64,000 nucleotides of DNA from NCBI RefSeq assembly GCF_028288465.1, contig NZ_JAQBNR010000002.1, positions 1-64,000 on the forward strand, read 5' to 3'. Every line of letters begins with the position of its first letter. Within the stretch, counting starts at the first letter, position 1. The notes under the pieces were generated by a model. The model worked only from the letters and a program-made list of their open reading frames with translations. It was not told the DNA's origin and ran no database searches. This DNA is from Ferruginibacter sp. (GTDB lineage Bacteria; Bacteroidota; Bacteroidia; Chitinophagales; Chitinophagaceae). A program made the translations under genes and the position numbers. Below, one piece after another: positions 1-8,769 of the stretch.

Positions 1-105
1 TTTGTTTCTTTTTTTTATCAAGAAAAAAAAGAAAGTAGAGGCTAACTACCTATTGCAGGCTATACAAACACTTCAAATAAATACAAAGGTCTTTTCAACT
101 TTCCT
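1..105. repeat. Direct repeat copy 1, left of the propeller gene
   Basis: This non-coding stretch shares a long block with 1766-1867. Both contain an A/T-rich hairpin-like stretch (T-run, atcaag, A-run), then a 'gctaact'-like block, then ACAAACACTTCAAATAAATACAAAG. The two copies bracket the beta-propeller gene and its upstream palindromes. It looks like a dispersed intergenic repeat; no coding potential is seen. Confidence 0.7.
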
Positions 106-121
106 GAACAAGCAGCATCAT

Positions 122-1228
122 TTAAACGCGTGTTAATTTAATAGGCGTAGTATGATTCGCATTCCACTGACAGATGTACAGATTTTTATCTTCATCCACA
201 CAAACATCATGACAATGCTGAAAAACTTTCTCAGGCGCCTGCAGCGTAGGTTGCAATACATTATTCTTATACACCGGCGCATTGCCCCCGGGGCATGACA
301 CGACCTGGTTTTTACCATCCAGTATGGTGACAAAACCAGTGTTGGCATTGCGTTTTCCGGCAGCGTCCTTCGACCAGCAAACACCGGAATAAATATTTTC
401 ACCATCCGGTACAGCACGGCAAACATACATGCCCGGCGTATCCGCCCGCTGTATAAATTTTCCGTCCATTGAAAAAAGCTTAAAACAATTCTCTTCTCTC
501 GACGTGATGATCAAAGCAGGTTTATTTTTATCCCTTGTATCAATGGCTACACCATGTGCATTGGATAAATTGTGTTCGGGGTTGGCATTGTTATGTCCGC
601 CGAAATGCCGGATGTACTGGCCCTTGCTGTTGTATTGAATAATGTAATCAGAGCCATAACCATCTGCTACATAAATATCGCCGTTCGGTGCCACCGCCGT
701 TTCCGTTGGCATAAAAGGTTCGTTGTCTTTATAAATGCCAATGGTACGCGGATGCCCGATGGCAAACAAGATTCGACCATTGATGTCTGTTTTCACCACC
801 TGCCCGGCCTGGCTTTTCCAGTTGCCTGTTCTGTCCTGGAACCAGCCACAATCCACGATCAGTAAAAAATCTTCCCCTCCTTCTTTTGAAATGGTTAACC
901 CATGACCGCCCGGCCAGGATGTACCCCATGCATCCAGCAACTTGCCCGACTTATCAAACACCAAAATATTATTGTGCGTATCATCGCCCAGCATAATCAG
1001 CCGCCCCTTACTGTCTTGCACCATTTCATGACAGTTAAAAACAGGGTTGCTATTGGCGCTGATTTTCGCCCAGTCTTTATCTACTTTGTACTTATAGCCA
1101 CCATGCCCGATCAACGGTTCTTCGGGCTTCAGGCCTTTGTGCAAAATCGTAAATGCGGTGCTTGTTTTAGCCACCGTAATGGCCGAAGCCATCGACGAAT
1201 TCCTGATAAATTTTCTTCTGGAAAGCAT
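122..1228 (-). CDS. Tat-exported NHL/six-bladed beta-propeller protein
   Basis: A 368-aa protein with a twin-arginine-like N-terminus (RRKFIR at about residues 4-9, then a short apolar stretch), so export in folded form is likely. The rest shows repeated propeller strands: 'VAPNGDIYVADGYGSDYIIQY', 'AHGVAIDTRDK' and 'HDVCVDEDKNLYICQWN', each an NHL-type blade. The family includes peptidylglycine amidating lyase-like domains and extracellular sugar or ligand-binding propellers; no catalytic role can be assigned here. It lies downstream of, and on the same strand as, the DUF1501/cytochrome pair, which suggests a shared extracytoplasmic role, but 750 bp of repeats separate them. The ATG start at 1228 fits the signal peptide. 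Confidence 0.75.
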   Translation of the reverse strand: MLSRRKFIRNSSMASAITVAKTSTAFTILHKGLKPEEPLIGHGGYKYKVDKDWAKISANSNPVFNCHEMVQDSKGRLIMLGDDTHNNILVFDKSGKLLDAWGTSWPGGHGLTISKEGGEDFLLIVDCGWFQDRTGNWKSQAGQVVKTDINGRILFAIGHPRTIGIYKDNEPFMPTETAVAPNGDIYVADGYGSDYIIQYNSKGQYIRHFGGHNNANPEHNLSNAHGVAIDTRDKNKPALIITSREENCFKLFSMDGKFIQRADTPGMYVCRAVPDGENIYSGVCWSKDAAGKRNANTGFVTILDGKNQVVSCPGGNAPVYKNNVLQPTLQAPEKVFQHCHDVCVDEDKNLYICQWNANHTTPIKLTRV

Positions 1229-1392
1229 ATGTTATTTTTTGTGTGTTGTATTTCTTGTTAGATTTCTACTTATAAAAATATTTGTTTGCAGCACCATTCG
1301 CTTTTTCAAAAGTCTATTTAATAAATTGACAAAAACTTACCTTACCAAGTTTTTTCTATTCGAATAGTCGCCTCTACCGCCGGCGGGGCTGC

Positions 1393-1498
1393 GTAACTGC
1401 AACGCCGCTGCTTTTTCCCCTTTGAAAAAATATGCTACGCATTTTTTCAATCCCGCCTGAGGCGGGACCGGAGAAAAAGAGGCGTCTTATGCAGTTAC
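1393..1498. repeat. Large nested intergenic palindrome
   Basis: Outer arms GTAACTGC (1393) and GCAGTTAC (1491) pair, followed inward by CTTTTTCCCC with GGAGAAAAAG. Inside lie two further hairpins: TTGAAAAAAT...ATTTTTTCAA, and the near-perfect TCCCGCCTGAGGCGGGA. The structure lies 165-270 bp upstream of the propeller gene start. It could be a mobile palindromic repeat or a transcript-end structure; no ORF fits it. Confidence 0.7.
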
Positions 1499-1611
1499 TG
1501 TGTTCAACTCGAAGAACGATTTGAAGAGCCTTCTCTTTCCTTCACCTTCCTTCGCTTTCGATCAGGTTTAACAATGAACTGTACGAATAACGCTTACTCT
1601 TCAAACGGCCT

Positions 1612-1754
1612 CGAATAAAAAGTGCTAGAAATTTTCAGTACAATCCGTTAAGCAATCAAGGCTGTCTGAGCCGGCATAACCTTCAAAGTATTTTACTTTT
1701 CCGGCGAGTTCCTTGATTGTAGGATTGTGCTGAAAATTTCAGCCTTTTTATTCG
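1612..1754. repeat. 143-bp imperfect inverted repeat (dispersed hairpin element)
   Basis: The left arm, starting CGAATAAAAAG and ending ACAATCC (1612-1646), is nearly the reverse complement of the right arm, GGATTGTGCTG...CTTTTTATTCG (1722-1754). An inner pair CAATCAAGG/CCTTGATTG is added. The complete arms are about 33-35 bp with few mismatches. From memory, similar palindromes are scattered through Bacteroidota intergenic regions; that is a recollection, not a search. Confidence 0.75.
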
Positions 1755-1765
1755 CAGCCTTGATT

Positions 1766-1867
1766 TTTCTTGTTACTTCTTTGCATCAAGGCAAAGAAGT
1801 AAGCAGAGACTAACTAATTATTGTAGGCAATACAAACACTTCAAATAAATACAAAGACCTTTTTTCA
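1766..1867. repeat. Direct repeat copy 2, with 12-bp perfect hairpin
   Basis: This holds TTACTTCTTTGC-atcaag-GCAAAGAAGTAA, a perfect 12-bp stem, followed by the block ACAAACACTTCAAATAAATACAAAG shared with the first 105 bases of the window. The region 1229-1979 as a whole contains only repeats and palindromes; I see no gene in it. Confidence 0.7.
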
Positions 1868-1979
1868 ATTTGAATAGTCGCATCCTAATCAGGCGAGGCC
1901 GCATAATTGCATCGCATCAGCATTTTGCCTTTCAGTTTTGCCTTTTTACTTTTTAATTTTTACTTTTTAATTTTATTCC

Positions 1980-3509
1980 TCAAGTCAAAACATCCCTAAC
2001 CACTTTCCCCTGCACATCAGTAAGCCTGAACCGCCTTCCCTGGAACTTATAAGTAAACCGTTCATGATCAATACCCATAATATTCAGCAGCGTGGCCTGG
2101 AAATCGTGTACATGCACCGGGTCTTTAATGATGTTATAACTAAAGTCGTCTGTTTCGCCGTAACTGATACCATGCTTTACACCAGCACCCGCCATCCACA
2201 TCGTAAAGCAACGGGGATGATGATCGCGGCCATAATTATCCGGTTGTAATTTGCCTTGCGAATACACTGTGCGGCCGAATTCTCCACCCCAAACTACCAG
2301 CGTATCTTCCAGCAAACCTCTTCTTTTTAAATCTTTAATAAGTGCTGCGGTAGCCTGGTCTGTGTCTTTGCATTGCTTGGCCATGCCTGCCGGCAAGCCG
2401 CCATGGTGATCCCACCCCTGGTGATAAAGCTGCACAAACTTTACATCCTTCTCTAATAGTTTACGGGCAAGGATGCAATTGGCCGCATAAGTGCCGGGGT
2501 CTTTGCTATCCGGACCGTAGAGGTCAAATATTTCCTGCGGCTCGTCAGAAATATCCATTACATCCGGCACGGAGGTTTGCATACGGTACGCCATTTCATA
2601 TTGCTTAATGCGGGCCTCTACTTCAGGATCGGCGTTTGCTTCGTTTTGATACTTATTAAGCGTTGTAAGATAGTCCAGCATTTCCTTGCGGTCAGCGCCG
2701 TCATAACCTTCCGGGTTGTCGAGGAATAATACCGGATCTTTTCCGGCCCTGAACTGCACGCCCTGGTACTCCGACGCTAAAAAACCATTGCCCCATAACC
2801 GGGCATACAACGGCTGATCTTTCACCGCATTTTTTGACACGAGTACAATAAAGGAAGGCAGGTTTTCATTATCCGACCCGAGCCCGTAACTGATCCATGA
2901 CCCGATAGAAGGCCGTCCTGGTAACTGGTTACCGGTTTGAAAAAAGGTGATGGCCGGGTCATGATTGATGGCTTCTGAATTCACTGTTTTGATGATGCAC
3001 AAATCATCTACCACTTCAGCCGTATGCGGCAGCAATTCGCTCACCCAGGTTTGCGAAGCGCCGTGCTGGTTGAATTTATAAATGGAAGGCACGAGCGGTA
3101 AAATGCTCTGGTTGGCACTCATACTCGTAAGGCGCTGGCCCTGCCGCACAGAGTCCGGCAAAGGCTGACCAAACATATTCACCAGTTTGGGTTTGTAATC
3201 AAAAGTCTCCAGCTGCGACGGACCACCCGCCATAAACAAATAAACAATTCGTTTGGCCCGAGGTGCAAAATGCGGAATGGCTTTTAAAATTTCTGCTTCC
3301 AGGTTCTCATCAGCAGTGCCAGACGTTGGCTTGGTATTGCTCGCCGTTTTCCCAAACAACCCATTGTCCAGCAAAGAGCCCAGCGCCACTGCCCCAATCC
3401 CCATGGAGGTTTTGGTAAGAAAATTACGCCGGTCCCAGTTGCGTTTCAGTTGCTCCAGTTCGGGCAAATGCGGTTTAAATTCGTCGTGATGATGATGATG
3501 TTCACTCAT
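1980..3509 (-). CDS. DUF1501 family protein (Tat substrate)
   Basis: A 509-aa protein of the DUF1501 family, which has an alkaline phosphatase/sulfatase-like fold and no firmly established reaction. A twin-arginine motif (DRRNFLTK, around residues 26-33) precedes an Ala/Gly/Leu segment, so Tat export is expected. Family hallmarks are 'MAGGPSQLETFDYKP', 'WDHHGG', 'VVWGGEFGRT' and 'GRDHHPRC', the last two probably forming a metal site. A run of five histidines (residues 4-8) in front of the Tat signal is unusual. The gene follows the cytochrome/DUF1549 lipoprotein with only 3 bp between, so the two are co-transcribed. This pairing is typical of planctomycete-like modules thought to act on polysaccharides, but the substrate is unknown. 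Confidence 0.85.
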   Translation of the reverse strand: MSEHHHHHDEFKPHLPELEQLKRNWDRRNFLTKTSMGIGAVALGSLLDNGLFGKTASNTKPTSGTADENLEAEILKAIPHFAPRAKRIVYLFMAGGPSQLETFDYKPKLVNMFGQPLPDSVRQGQRLTSMSANQSILPLVPSIYKFNQHGASQTWVSELLPHTAEVVDDLCIIKTVNSEAINHDPAITFFQTGNQLPGRPSIGSWISYGLGSDNENLPSFIVLVSKNAVKDQPLYARLWGNGFLASEYQGVQFRAGKDPVLFLDNPEGYDGADRKEMLDYLTTLNKYQNEANADPEVEARIKQYEMAYRMQTSVPDVMDISDEPQEIFDLYGPDSKDPGTYAANCILARKLLEKDVKFVQLYHQGWDHHGGLPAGMAKQCKDTDQATAALIKDLKRRGLLEDTLVVWGGEFGRTVYSQGKLQPDNYGRDHHPRCFTMWMAGAGVKHGISYGETDDFSYNIIKDPVHVHDFQATLLNIMGIDHERFTYKFQGRRFRLTDVQGKVVRDVLT

Positions 3510-3512
3510 AGC

Positions 3513-6500
3513 TTATCTTTTTGTAATCGCCGCATCTGAATTTAATATTACACTGGCCACCACGGCATTCGCTGCCACCGTGGCCGCATCCATATTTTTA
3601 TTTGCCACGTACTGCCCTGCTGCCAGCCAGCCCTTTGCTTTACGGGGGTCTTTTTTAAATTTGTCCAGTTGGCCAGCTTGCAGTTTTTGCAGCAAGGCCA
3701 GTTCCTTTTCATCCGGCACAACACCGGTTAATTTGCGGTAGATTTTTTTAATGCCTTCCGCAACGTCCGGCTCCTTGCTGAGCTGTTCTCCCAGCACTTT
3801 GGAAGCCTCCACAAAAGTGGGATCGTTCAGTGTGACCAATGCCTGCAAAGGCGTGTTCGTTGGCTGACGCCGCACCACACAATAACTGCGGGAGCTGCCG
3901 TCAAAGGTTGAGAGCGTAGGATTGGGTACCGAGCGTTTTACAATTACATACAGACTGCGCCGGTACACCGCACTGCCTGAGTCTGCCTGGTAACTGGTAT
4001 TGTTAATCTCCCACAAACCCGGCGGCTGGTAAGGCTTTACGCTTTTACCGCCGATGGCAGGGTTCAGCAATCCACTTGCCAGCAAGGCATTGTCCCGCAT
4101 CATTTCTGCACTCAGCCTTACAGCCGGACCATGCGATAACAAGCGGTTGGCAGGGTCTTTTGCTTTCGCCTCCGCACTGGCCACAGACGATTGCCGGTAA
4201 GTGGCACTCATCACAATCAGCTTGTTTAGTTTTTTCACATCCCAACCTGATTCTATAAAATTAACCGCCAGCCAGTCCAGCAGTTCGGGGTGGCTTGGCA
4301 GCTCGCCCTGGTTGCCAAAATCTTCCGTTGTTTTTACCAGCCCGGTACCAAAAAAGTTTTGCCAGTAACGGTTAACGGCTACCCTTGCCGTAAGTGGATG
4401 TTTCGGGTCTGTCATCCACATCGCCAGTCCATAGCGGTTGCGGGGCAGGTTGGGTGCAAAGGGCAAAATAGATGCCGGTGTATTGGCAGTCACTTCATCA
4501 CCTGGTGCATCATAATTGCCTCGTAGCAAAATATGTGTTTTACGCGGCTGCGGCATTTCCTGCATCACCATCAGCTCCGGAATATTTTCGGTAGAGTCTG
4601 CCAGCCGGTTGCGCAACTGCTGTAATTTCTTTTGCTCCGCCTGCAGACCTGGATGAATCGCATTTAAATAATAAGCTTTCAAAACAGCCGTTTCATCCAG
4701 CGATAACTGATTGGGTAATTTTCCTGCAACCGAAGCCCAGCTAGCCTCTCCGGTCAATACCTTTACTTCAAAACTGGTGAGCGCCCGGTTGTATACTGTT
4801 ACATCATCTACCTTACCGCCTTTAAAACCAAGGCCTCGGTCCCACGCTCCTACCTGCAGCCCCGGCTGGTCATTGCCATTGATTAAAATATCTTTTGCCA
4901 GTTGGTCCATGGTGGTTTCCATTGGCGCTTCTTTGCCGTCGAGGTATAATTTTACGCCATCCGCTTTGCTACTGCCATCATAGGTTACTGTCACCGCGAT
5001 CCATTTTTCTCTTGGTAAAGCCGCTTTGGTCACTTTCGTAATGGCGTTGCTCGGTGCCGCATGAGAGAGGTTCATTTCCAGCCGGTCGTTTTTAAAATAC
5101 AAATGATAGCCGCGGTAATTGTACAAACGCTCCGCCACACATTTATGAAAAATCACGCCCTCCTTAAAGTTTTGCGGAATAAAAATATCCAGGTGAATTG
5201 TAAACGGGTCCGCCTTGCGGAACACACCCACCGGTTTTACATCCAGCCACTCATCACCACCCAACGCCAGCGCCTTGCCGTTATCCCGATGTTCAAATAC
5301 CGGAGGCTCACCTTTCTCATAACCCAAACCCCGCTTCATGTTACCGGCAACTTTGCCAGGCACAATATTTTTTAAAGAGCCATCATCAAATACATAACGG
5401 GCCTGTAAACCCGCCTGCGGAATTTTTTGTTGTTGCAGCGTCGCGTAGCTTTTTGCCTGCAACCATTTGTCAAAATCAGCCGTGGCATTGGTGCTGACGG
5501 CTGCAATGGTTTGTTGTTCCGCCGCAATGGTATCGTTGATAAAACGCAGCAGGTTTTCTTTTTCTTTGTTGGGCAATAAAATAGTGGGCGAAGGCATGGT
5601 GCCATCAAAAGAAATCTGCCCTGCTTCTTTTACGTTATTAAAAAAGCTGAAGAGCTCATAATAATTTTTTTGAGAGATGGGGTCAAACTTATGATCGTGA
5701 CAGCGGGCGCAGCCTACCGTAAGCCCCATCATGCCTACGCCCGTGGTGTTCACCCGGTCCACCACGTACTCCGCTTTAAACTCGTCTTCAATAATACCGC
5801 CTTCCAGGTTTTGCTGGTGCATGCGGTTAAAGGCGGTGGCAATCAGCATCTCCTTCGTCGGGTGCGGCATCAGGTCGCCGGCCAGTTGCCACTGAATAAA
5901 TTTATTGTACGGAAAATTGGTATTGAACGCATCAATCACCCAATCGCGGTAAGGCGATACATCCCTCACCGCATCCACGGTATAGCCATGCGAATCCGCA
6001 AAGCGGGCAAGGTCCAGCCAGTCCACCGCCATTTTTTCTCCATAGTGCGGCGACTGCAATAAGCGGTCCACCTGCTTTTCGTAAGCATTGGCCGAAGCGT
6101 CGTTTATAAAAGCATCCAGTTCTTCGGTAGTCGGTGGCAGCCCCGTTAAATCCAGCGAAAGCCTTCTTAACAACAGCGCCTTATCCGCTTCGGGCGAAGA
6201 CTTCATTTTTTCCTGCTCCAGCTTTTGTGCAATGAAATGGTCGATGGGGTTAACGGCCCAACGGTCGCCCCCTGCCGAAGGTACCACAGGTTTTTCTGGC
6301 GCCACAAAAGCCCAGTGCGGTTTGTATTGGGCGCCCTGTTCAATCCATTTTACCAGGATGGCTTTTTCGGTAGCCGATAAACTCAGGTGCGATTTCTGCG
6401 AAGGCATTTTGTATTCCGGGTCGTCTGACACAATGCGGTGAAACAGCTCGCTGCCCTGCAGGCTGCCGGGATCAATAGCCACCTTACCCGGACTTTCGGG

Positions 6501-6743
6501 CAATGCGGCGTAAGCGAAGGAAGCAATGTCCAGCCGAAGCCCGGCTTTTTGTTTGGCCTTATCCGGCCCGTGACAGCTAAAGCATTTATCCGACAGCACC
6601 GGTTTTACGTGCAGGTTATAATCAATCTTGTCGGGCAGTTCCTTGTAGGCCGCCGCCACGTCTTTCGGCAAACCCGGCGAGCACGACCACAACTGACCTG
6701 CCGCCAGCAACAACAATAATAAATACACAGTACAGCAACGCAT
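3513..6743 (-). CDS. Planctomycete-type cytochrome c / DUF1549 / LamG / DUF1553 lipoprotein
   Basis: A very large (about 1076 aa) lipoprotein. The N-terminus has a Leu-rich signal ending in the lipobox 'QLWSC' (Cys about 21). A PSCyt1-type haem motif, CFSCH (about 54-58), is followed by DUF1549 containing a second CxxCH (CARCHDHKF, around 347). A LamG/concanavalin-like segment comes next ('FTIHLDIFIP...', 'VKLYLDGKEAP', 'DDVTVYNRAL'), then DUF1553 with 'PLTARVAVNRYWQNFFG' and 'RRSLYVIVKR'. The ORF track starts at a GTG (6749); the ATG two codons in (6743) is preferred. It is the first gene of a unit with DUF1501. Two c-haem sites imply electron transfer at the cell envelope, and LamG suggests glycan binding. 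The actual reaction is unknown. Confidence 0.85.
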   Translation of the reverse strand: MRCCTVYLLLLLLAAGQLWSCSPGLPKDVAAAYKELPDKIDYNLHVKPVLSDKCFSCHGPDKAKQKAGLRLDIASFAYAALPESPGKVAIDPGSLQGSELFHRIVSDDPEYKMPSQKSHLSLSATEKAILVKWIEQGAQYKPHWAFVAPEKPVVPSAGGDRWAVNPIDHFIAQKLEQEKMKSSPEADKALLLRRLSLDLTGLPPTTEELDAFINDASANAYEKQVDRLLQSPHYGEKMAVDWLDLARFADSHGYTVDAVRDVSPYRDWVIDAFNTNFPYNKFIQWQLAGDLMPHPTKEMLIATAFNRMHQQNLEGGIIEDEFKAEYVVDRVNTTGVGMMGLTVGCARCHDHKFDPISQKNYYELFSFFNNVKEAGQISFDGTMPSPTILLPNKEKENLLRFINDTIAAEQQTIAAVSTNATADFDKWLQAKSYATLQQQKIPQAGLQARYVFDDGSLKNIVPGKVAGNMKRGLGYEKGEPPVFEHRDNGKALALGGDEWLDVKPVGVFRKADPFTIHLDIFIPQNFKEGVIFHKCVAERLYNYRGYHLYFKNDRLEMNLSHAAPSNAITKVTKAALPREKWIAVTVTYDGSSKADGVKLYLDGKEAPMETTMDQLAKDILINGNDQPGLQVGAWDRGLGFKGGKVDDVTVYNRALTSFEVKVLTGEASWASVAGKLPNQLSLDETAVLKAYYLNAIHPGLQAEQKKLQQLRNRLADSTENIPELMVMQEMPQPRKTHILLRGNYDAPGDEVTANTPASILPFAPNLPRNRYGLAMWMTDPKHPLTARVAVNRYWQNFFGTGLVKTTEDFGNQGELPSHPELLDWLAVNFIESGWDVKKLNKLIVMSATYRQSSVASAEAKAKDPANRLLSHGPAVRLSAEMMRDNALLASGLLNPAIGGKSVKPYQPPGLWEINNTSYQADSGSAVYRRSLYVIVKRSVPNPTLSTFDGSSRSYCVVRRQPTNTPLQALVTLNDPTFVEASKVLGEQLSKEPDVAEGIKKIYRKLTGVVPDEKELALLQKLQAGQLDKFKKDPRKAKGWLAAGQYVANKNMDAATVAANAVVASVILNSDAAITKR

Positions 6744-6844
6744 TCGCACAAAATTTAAGCGGGAAAATTTAGCTGGTCTAAGTTAAGCAGTTAAATTTAA
6801 ATACGCACAGCAGGCGGAAGGTGGGCATAAAGAAAGCAAAAATA

Positions 6845-6893
6845 TTGGTCCGGGCTGAGGAAGCTATGTGGAACATCGTTGCGTCGCCCTCTT
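6845..6893. repeat. Dispersed 49-bp repeat, copy A
   Basis: TTGGTCCGGGCTGAGGAAGC...CGCCCTCTT here matches 41802-41849 with only a handful of substitutions. Both copies are intergenic and just upstream of minus-strand gene starts. The rest of 6750-7000 shows no ORF. Confidence 0.7.
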
Positions 6894-6980
6894 GTGCTGT
6901 TGTGGGTATAGGGACCGGCGGGACGGTTATTAATTTGCATAACGATTACCTGAAATCGAGATAAAAAAATTACGGTAAAA

Positions 6981-6995
6981 CATTAGTCTCTAATG
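6981..6995. promoter_or_regulatory. Small perfect hairpin/palindrome upstream of the RT promoter
   Basis: CATTAG-tct-CTAATG is a perfect 6-bp inverted repeat with a 3-base spacer, 6 bp upstream of the TTTG of the putative RT promoter. It could be an operator or a coincidental hairpin. Confidence 0.3.
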
Positions 6996-7000
6996 CAATA

Positions 7001-7033
7001 TTTGAAACGATGGGTTTTAATATCCTACATTTA
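7001..7033 (+). promoter_or_regulatory. Putative Bacteroidota promoter of the reverse transcriptase
   Basis: TTTG (7001-7004), 21 bp, then TACATTTA (7026-7033) approximates the Bacteroidota consensus TTTG-N19/21-TAnnTTTG with one mismatch in the -7 box. It would give a leader of roughly 25-30 nt before the ATG at 7066. Confidence 0.45.
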
Positions 7034-7065
7034 CAGTCTTGGCTAAAATTAATTGACTCTCTCAT

Positions 7066-8607
7066 ATGCATAACATACAAGACACTTCCTTAGAATGGGC
7101 GTTATTACATGTGACGCACTATTATGACAGTGATTTCTTTCCTAGACTTTTTGAATTCGAAGCAATAAAAAGGGATTGGAAAAATATTAAAGAATATTTA
7201 TTAAAACTTGACTTAGATAAATATGCTGCTAAAAGCCCTGTAATTTATTTGGCATTAAAACCTAATAGCACTTTTAGAGTTGTTCACCAACTAGAGCCTT
7301 TAGACAGTATTATTTATTCGGCGTTACTTTATGAAAATTCATTAATTATAGAGAATTACAGAATTCCAGAAAGAAGAAAAATTGCATGTTCTTATCGAAT
7401 AAAACCAGATATTAATGGTTCCTATTTCGAAAAAGAATATAATGGGTACGGAGAATTTTTATCCCAAGCTGAAGCTTTGGCAGATGATTTTGACGGCGGG
7501 GTGGTCCTTGTGTGTGATATTGTAGATTTTTACAATCAAATTTATTTACATAGGATTAATAACGTATTAAGTGAAGCAGGTTCAAAAGATGGAAAAATCA
7601 TTGAGGATTTCCTAGGAGGATTAAACTATAATGTTTCCAGAGGAATACCAGTCGGACCGGCACCAAGTATATTAATAGCCGAAGCAATAATGGGTGATAT
7701 AAACAAAAAGATTCTTGGATTTACAAGCTCATTCGTTCAATATGTCGACGACCTATATATCTTTTTTGAAGATGAATATGATGCTAAATCATTTCTACAC
7801 GAACTGACGAAATATCTTTATTCTAACCATCGACTTGTCCTGTCGCCTGACAAAACAAAAATTTTAAAAGTTGAAGAATTTGGCGCCGAATATTTACGTG
7901 AAGAGAGTATTGTTGAAAAAGATGCCATACACAAAAAACTCGAAAGCTTAAGCGGCGATTACGCATCTCCAGAAGAAACAAAAGAATTTGAAGAACTGGA
8001 AGCTCCTGAAAAACTTAAAATCCGTTCCGAAACTTATCTTGAGTTATTTGATGAAGCATTAAAATTCGATAACCTTGAGCTAGGCCTAATGCGTCACATT
8101 TTAAGACAAGCAGGAAGGTATAAGATCAGGAACATCATTCCAAAAATATTTAAGAACTTCAGTAGACTGTTACCTGTAATCAGAGAAATTGTAATTTATT
8201 TTGACAGAGTTTTAAACGAACAAACGGTCAAAAAATACGAAAAAAAATTTACTGCCCTTTTGGAGAATCCGTACCTAAGTCTACCATTTATAAATATGTG
8301 GGTATTCACTCTATTTCAAAATGAACATTTTAATTCTATTTCTCTTACTATTGATTACTCTATAATAATTCGAATTCGAGAAAGAGCACTAATAGCAAAG
8401 AGAGAAAACAATTTAACCTTTATAAAGGATGTTAAAGATAGTCTTGATACCCTAGGTATTTGGGACAGACGGGCCATCTTATACTCGTCGATAATTTTGT
8501 CAGAAGACGAAGTAAAACACTGGCTAGGCTTAGAGAGTTCAAAGGGGGACGTCGTAAATAAAGCAATTTGCTCAATGGTTATTAGTGACAAAAAAAAATC
8601 CCGATAG
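7066..8607 (+). CDS. Lone reverse transcriptase of the Abi/UG (defence-associated) type
   Basis: A 513-aa RNA-directed DNA polymerase. Visible RT motifs are 'FRVVHQLEPLDSIIY' (about 70-84), motif A 'CDIVDFYNQIY' (catalytic D151), motif B 'SRGIPVGPAPS' (191-201) and motif C 'YVDD' (226-229). From about 270 to the end it is predicted alpha-helical with no recognised domain, as in Abi/UG RTs with HEAT-like C-terminal repeats. There is no group II intron maturase or HNH domain, no retron-type NAxxH/VTG motifs, and no DGR template/variable repeats nearby. The gene stands alone, is clearly more AT-rich than its neighbours, and is followed by a cluster of palindromic repeats, all signs of transfer. 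An antiphage role (DRT system) is inferred. Which UG group it belongs to cannot be settled by eye. Confidence 0.85.
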   Translation: MHNIQDTSLEWALLHVTHYYDSDFFPRLFEFEAIKRDWKNIKEYLLKLDLDKYAAKSPVIYLALKPNSTFRVVHQLEPLDSIIYSALLYENSLIIENYRIPERRKIACSYRIKPDINGSYFEKEYNGYGEFLSQAEALADDFDGGVVLVCDIVDFYNQIYLHRINNVLSEAGSKDGKIIEDFLGGLNYNVSRGIPVGPAPSILIAEAIMGDINKKILGFTSSFVQYVDDLYIFFEDEYDAKSFLHELTKYLYSNHRLVLSPDKTKILKVEEFGAEYLREESIVEKDAIHKKLESLSGDYASPEETKEFEELEAPEKLKIRSETYLELFDEALKFDNLELGLMRHILRQAGRYKIRNIIPKIFKNFSRLLPVIREIVIYFDRVLNEQTVKKYEKKFTALLENPYLSLPFINMWVFTLFQNEHFNSISLTIDYSIIIRIRERALIAKRENNLTFIKDVKDSLDTLGIWDRRAILYSSIILSEDEVKHWLGLESSKGDVVNKAICSMVISDKKKSR

Positions 8608-8620
8608 TCTCTATTATATA

Positions 8621-8683
8621 TTGGGGGGCATAGCAAGCGCCAAAAGTAATAACACCGTTAACGTAAAACCCAACGTTTAATAC
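8621..8683 (+). repeat. Degenerate palindromic element R1
   Basis: AGCAAGCGCCAAAAGTAATAACACCGTTAACGTAAAACCCAACGTTTAATAC aligns with the core of R2, R3 and R5 (AGCA-GCACTAA-GTAATA...CGTGAAACCCCGACGTT). It starts 14 bp after the RT stop codon and lacks the left terminal CTGTCCCGGCGGGG. Confidence 0.55.
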
Positions 8684-8769
8684 AGTACATCAATTGGATA
8701 CAACCATTTTTCTGCTACTAGCACTACAAAATGAATGATAGTAATACATTGATTTCGCAGGACTATTTT

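Noticed and set aside
7066-8607. Retron or group II intron interpretation of the RT
   Set aside because: No NAxxH or VTG retron motifs, no maturase X or HNH domain, and no recognisable msr/msd pair or intron domain V structure nearby.
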